Assembly (NCBI GenBank): GCA_020350865.1
Contig: CP070726.1
Span: 2,462,998-2,477,542 of the forward strand
Reading direction: 5' to 3'
Length of the DNA stretch: 14,545 nt
DNA from: Thermoplasmata archaeon
Lineage (GTDB): Archaea > Thermoplasmatota > Thermoplasmata > GCA-020350865
The notes under the pieces are model-generated. The model worked only from the letters and a program-made list of their open reading frames with translations. It had not been told where the DNA came from and ran no database searches. Position 1 is the stretch's first letter; every line of letters starts with the position of its first letter. The position numbers and the translations under genes are program-made. This document shows, in pieces, positions 13,630-14,545 of the stretch.

Positions 13630-14545
13630 ATGGCAAAGGGCTCAGACGAGGCAAAAAACATCGAGCAAAAGTGGCAGGAGAAATGGAAAGAGGCAGGGAT
13701 ATTCGAATCCGAGCCGCAACCGGGTAAGAAGAAGTACTTCCTCAACTTCCCCTACCCGTACATGAATGGATACCTGCATCTGGGCCATGCTTACACCCTG
13801 CTTCGTACGGATGTTTTTGCCAGATACAAGCGCATGAAGGGCTATAACGTGCTCTTCCCATTTGCATTTCACTGCACGGGCTCCCCCATCGTTTCTGCAG
13901 CGGACCGCATCAAGGAAAATGACCCGAAGCAGCTCAAGATCATGGAGGATATGGGCATACCCGAGGATATCATCCCAAGATTTTCGGACCCGGTCTTTTG
14001 GACCCAATATTTCCCCGGCGAGTATGTGGAGGATGTGACGCGTTTTGGTTGCAGCATCGATTGGCAAAGAAGCTTCATCACCACCTCCCTGAATCCACTG
14101 TACAATAAGTTCATTGAATGGCAGTTTCGAATACTGAAAGCCAAGGATTACGTGGTCTTGGGGGAGCATCCGGTGGTGTGGTGCCCGAAATGCAATTCTC
14201 CCGTGGGAGATCATGCGAGAATCAAAGGAGAGGGGGAAACCCCGCAGGAGATGACACTGCTCAAATTCAAGTTCGAGGACGCATATATCATTGCCGCCAC
14301 ACTGAGGCCCGAGACCGTTTACGGCCAGACAAACATGTGGGTGGATGTGGACCTCAGGTATGTCAAGGTGAAGGTGGGCGATGAGGTATGGATTTTAAGC
14401 AATGAATGTGCTGAAAAGCTGAAAGAGCAGAAGGAGGACCTGGAGGTGGTGGGGGAGGTGTGGGGCGGACAGATGATCGGAAAAAAATGCATCGCTCCGG
14501 GCATCAACCGGGAAATCCCGATCCTGCCCTCCGAATTCTGCGATC
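13630..14545 (+). CDS. leuS: Leucyl-tRNA synthetase, archaeal type, 5' part
   Basis: The frame from the ATG at 13630 runs off the right edge after 305 codons, so only the N-terminal third is present. It attaches leucine to tRNA-Leu using ATP in the cytosol. Class I features in order: the 'HIGH' element in YPYMNGYLHLGHAYTLLRTD (residues about 41-60), FHCTGSPIV, the zinc-ribbon-like pair WCPKCNSPVGDHAR, and the start of the editing (CP1) domain with TLRPETVYGQTNMWV. The CTGSPI and WCPKC motifs in these positions are typical of archaeal/eukaryotic LeuRS rather than the bacterial form. The KMSKS loop and anticodon-binding parts lie beyond the window. It is a housekeeping gene, separated from the second GTPase gene by 137 bases with its own promoter-like box. 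Confidence 0.96.
   Translation, partial: MAKGSDEAKNIEQKWQEKWKEAGIFESEPQPGKKKYFLNFPYPYMNGYLHLGHAYTLLRTDVFARYKRMKGYNVLFPFAFHCTGSPIVSAADRIKENDPKQLKIMEDMGIPEDIIPRFSDPVFWTQYFPGEYVEDVTRFGCSIDWQRSFITTSLNPLYNKFIEWQFRILKAKDYVVLGEHPVVWCPKCNSPVGDHARIKGEGETPQEMTLLKFKFEDAYIIAATLRPETVYGQTNMWVDVDLRYVKVKVGDEVWILSNECAEKLKEQKEDLEVVGEVWGGQMIGKKCIAPGINREIPILPSEFCD

Noticed and set aside
13602..13727. ORF of 41 codons in another frame over the leuS start, R/G/K-rich (MAMHGKGRNYGKGLRRGKK)
   Set aside because: It overlaps the clearly coding N-terminus of leuS, begins only about three bases after the TATA-like box, and its basic composition follows from reading the leuS codons out of frame.

Overview
The window looks archaeal. 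Genes are preceded by BRE/TATA-like boxes about 25-30 bases before the expected transcript starts and by GGAGG-type ribosome binding sites. The leucyl-tRNA synthetase at the right edge has the archaeal/eukaryotic-type motifs, and there are two Ras/Rab-like GTPases and a giant Asn-sequon-rich surface protein built of PKD and cadherin-like domains. This combination fits Thermoplasmatota or a related euryarchaeal lineage best, but the lineage is an inference made without a search.

Layout: almost everything left of about 12.7 kb is on the minus strand. Reading in the direction of transcription from about 12.68 kb down to 1 there is a very small protein gene (12524-12631), a giant single-pass surface protein (4276-12360, 2694 aa), a TPR protein (3568-4059), a Ras-like GTPase (2910-3548), an ABC transporter ATPase broken by one in-frame TAA (1528-2838), its ABC-2 permease (603-1481), and the 5' part of a secreted beta-helix (NosD-like) protein cut by the window edge (1-523). 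To the right, on the plus strand, are a second Ras-like GTPase (12950-13492) and the 5' half of leuS (13630 to the end).

How they may work together: the giant protein has an N-terminal membrane/signal segment, about 2400 extracellular residues (DNRLRE-like domain, WS/QYRA-type repeats, a threefold repeat of about 105 aa, a duplicated CADG-CADG-PKD module, further PKD and cadherin-like domains), one transmembrane helix near the C-terminus, and a cytosolic domain of about 120 aa whose strand/helix order resembles longin or roadblock folds, followed by an acidic tail. Longin and roadblock domains are classical partners of Ras-family GTPases. Two paralogous Ras-like GTPases, one directly linked to a TPR gene, flank this receptor-like gene. 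The most interesting reading is therefore a surface adhesin/receptor coupled to small-GTPase signalling. This is inferred from neighbourhood and predicted fold, not shown directly.

Other points of note: the single nonsense codon in the ABC ATPase between Walker B and the H-loop, a 795-bp direct repeat inside the giant gene, and a short ORF with a near-perfect ribosome binding site that is easily missed.
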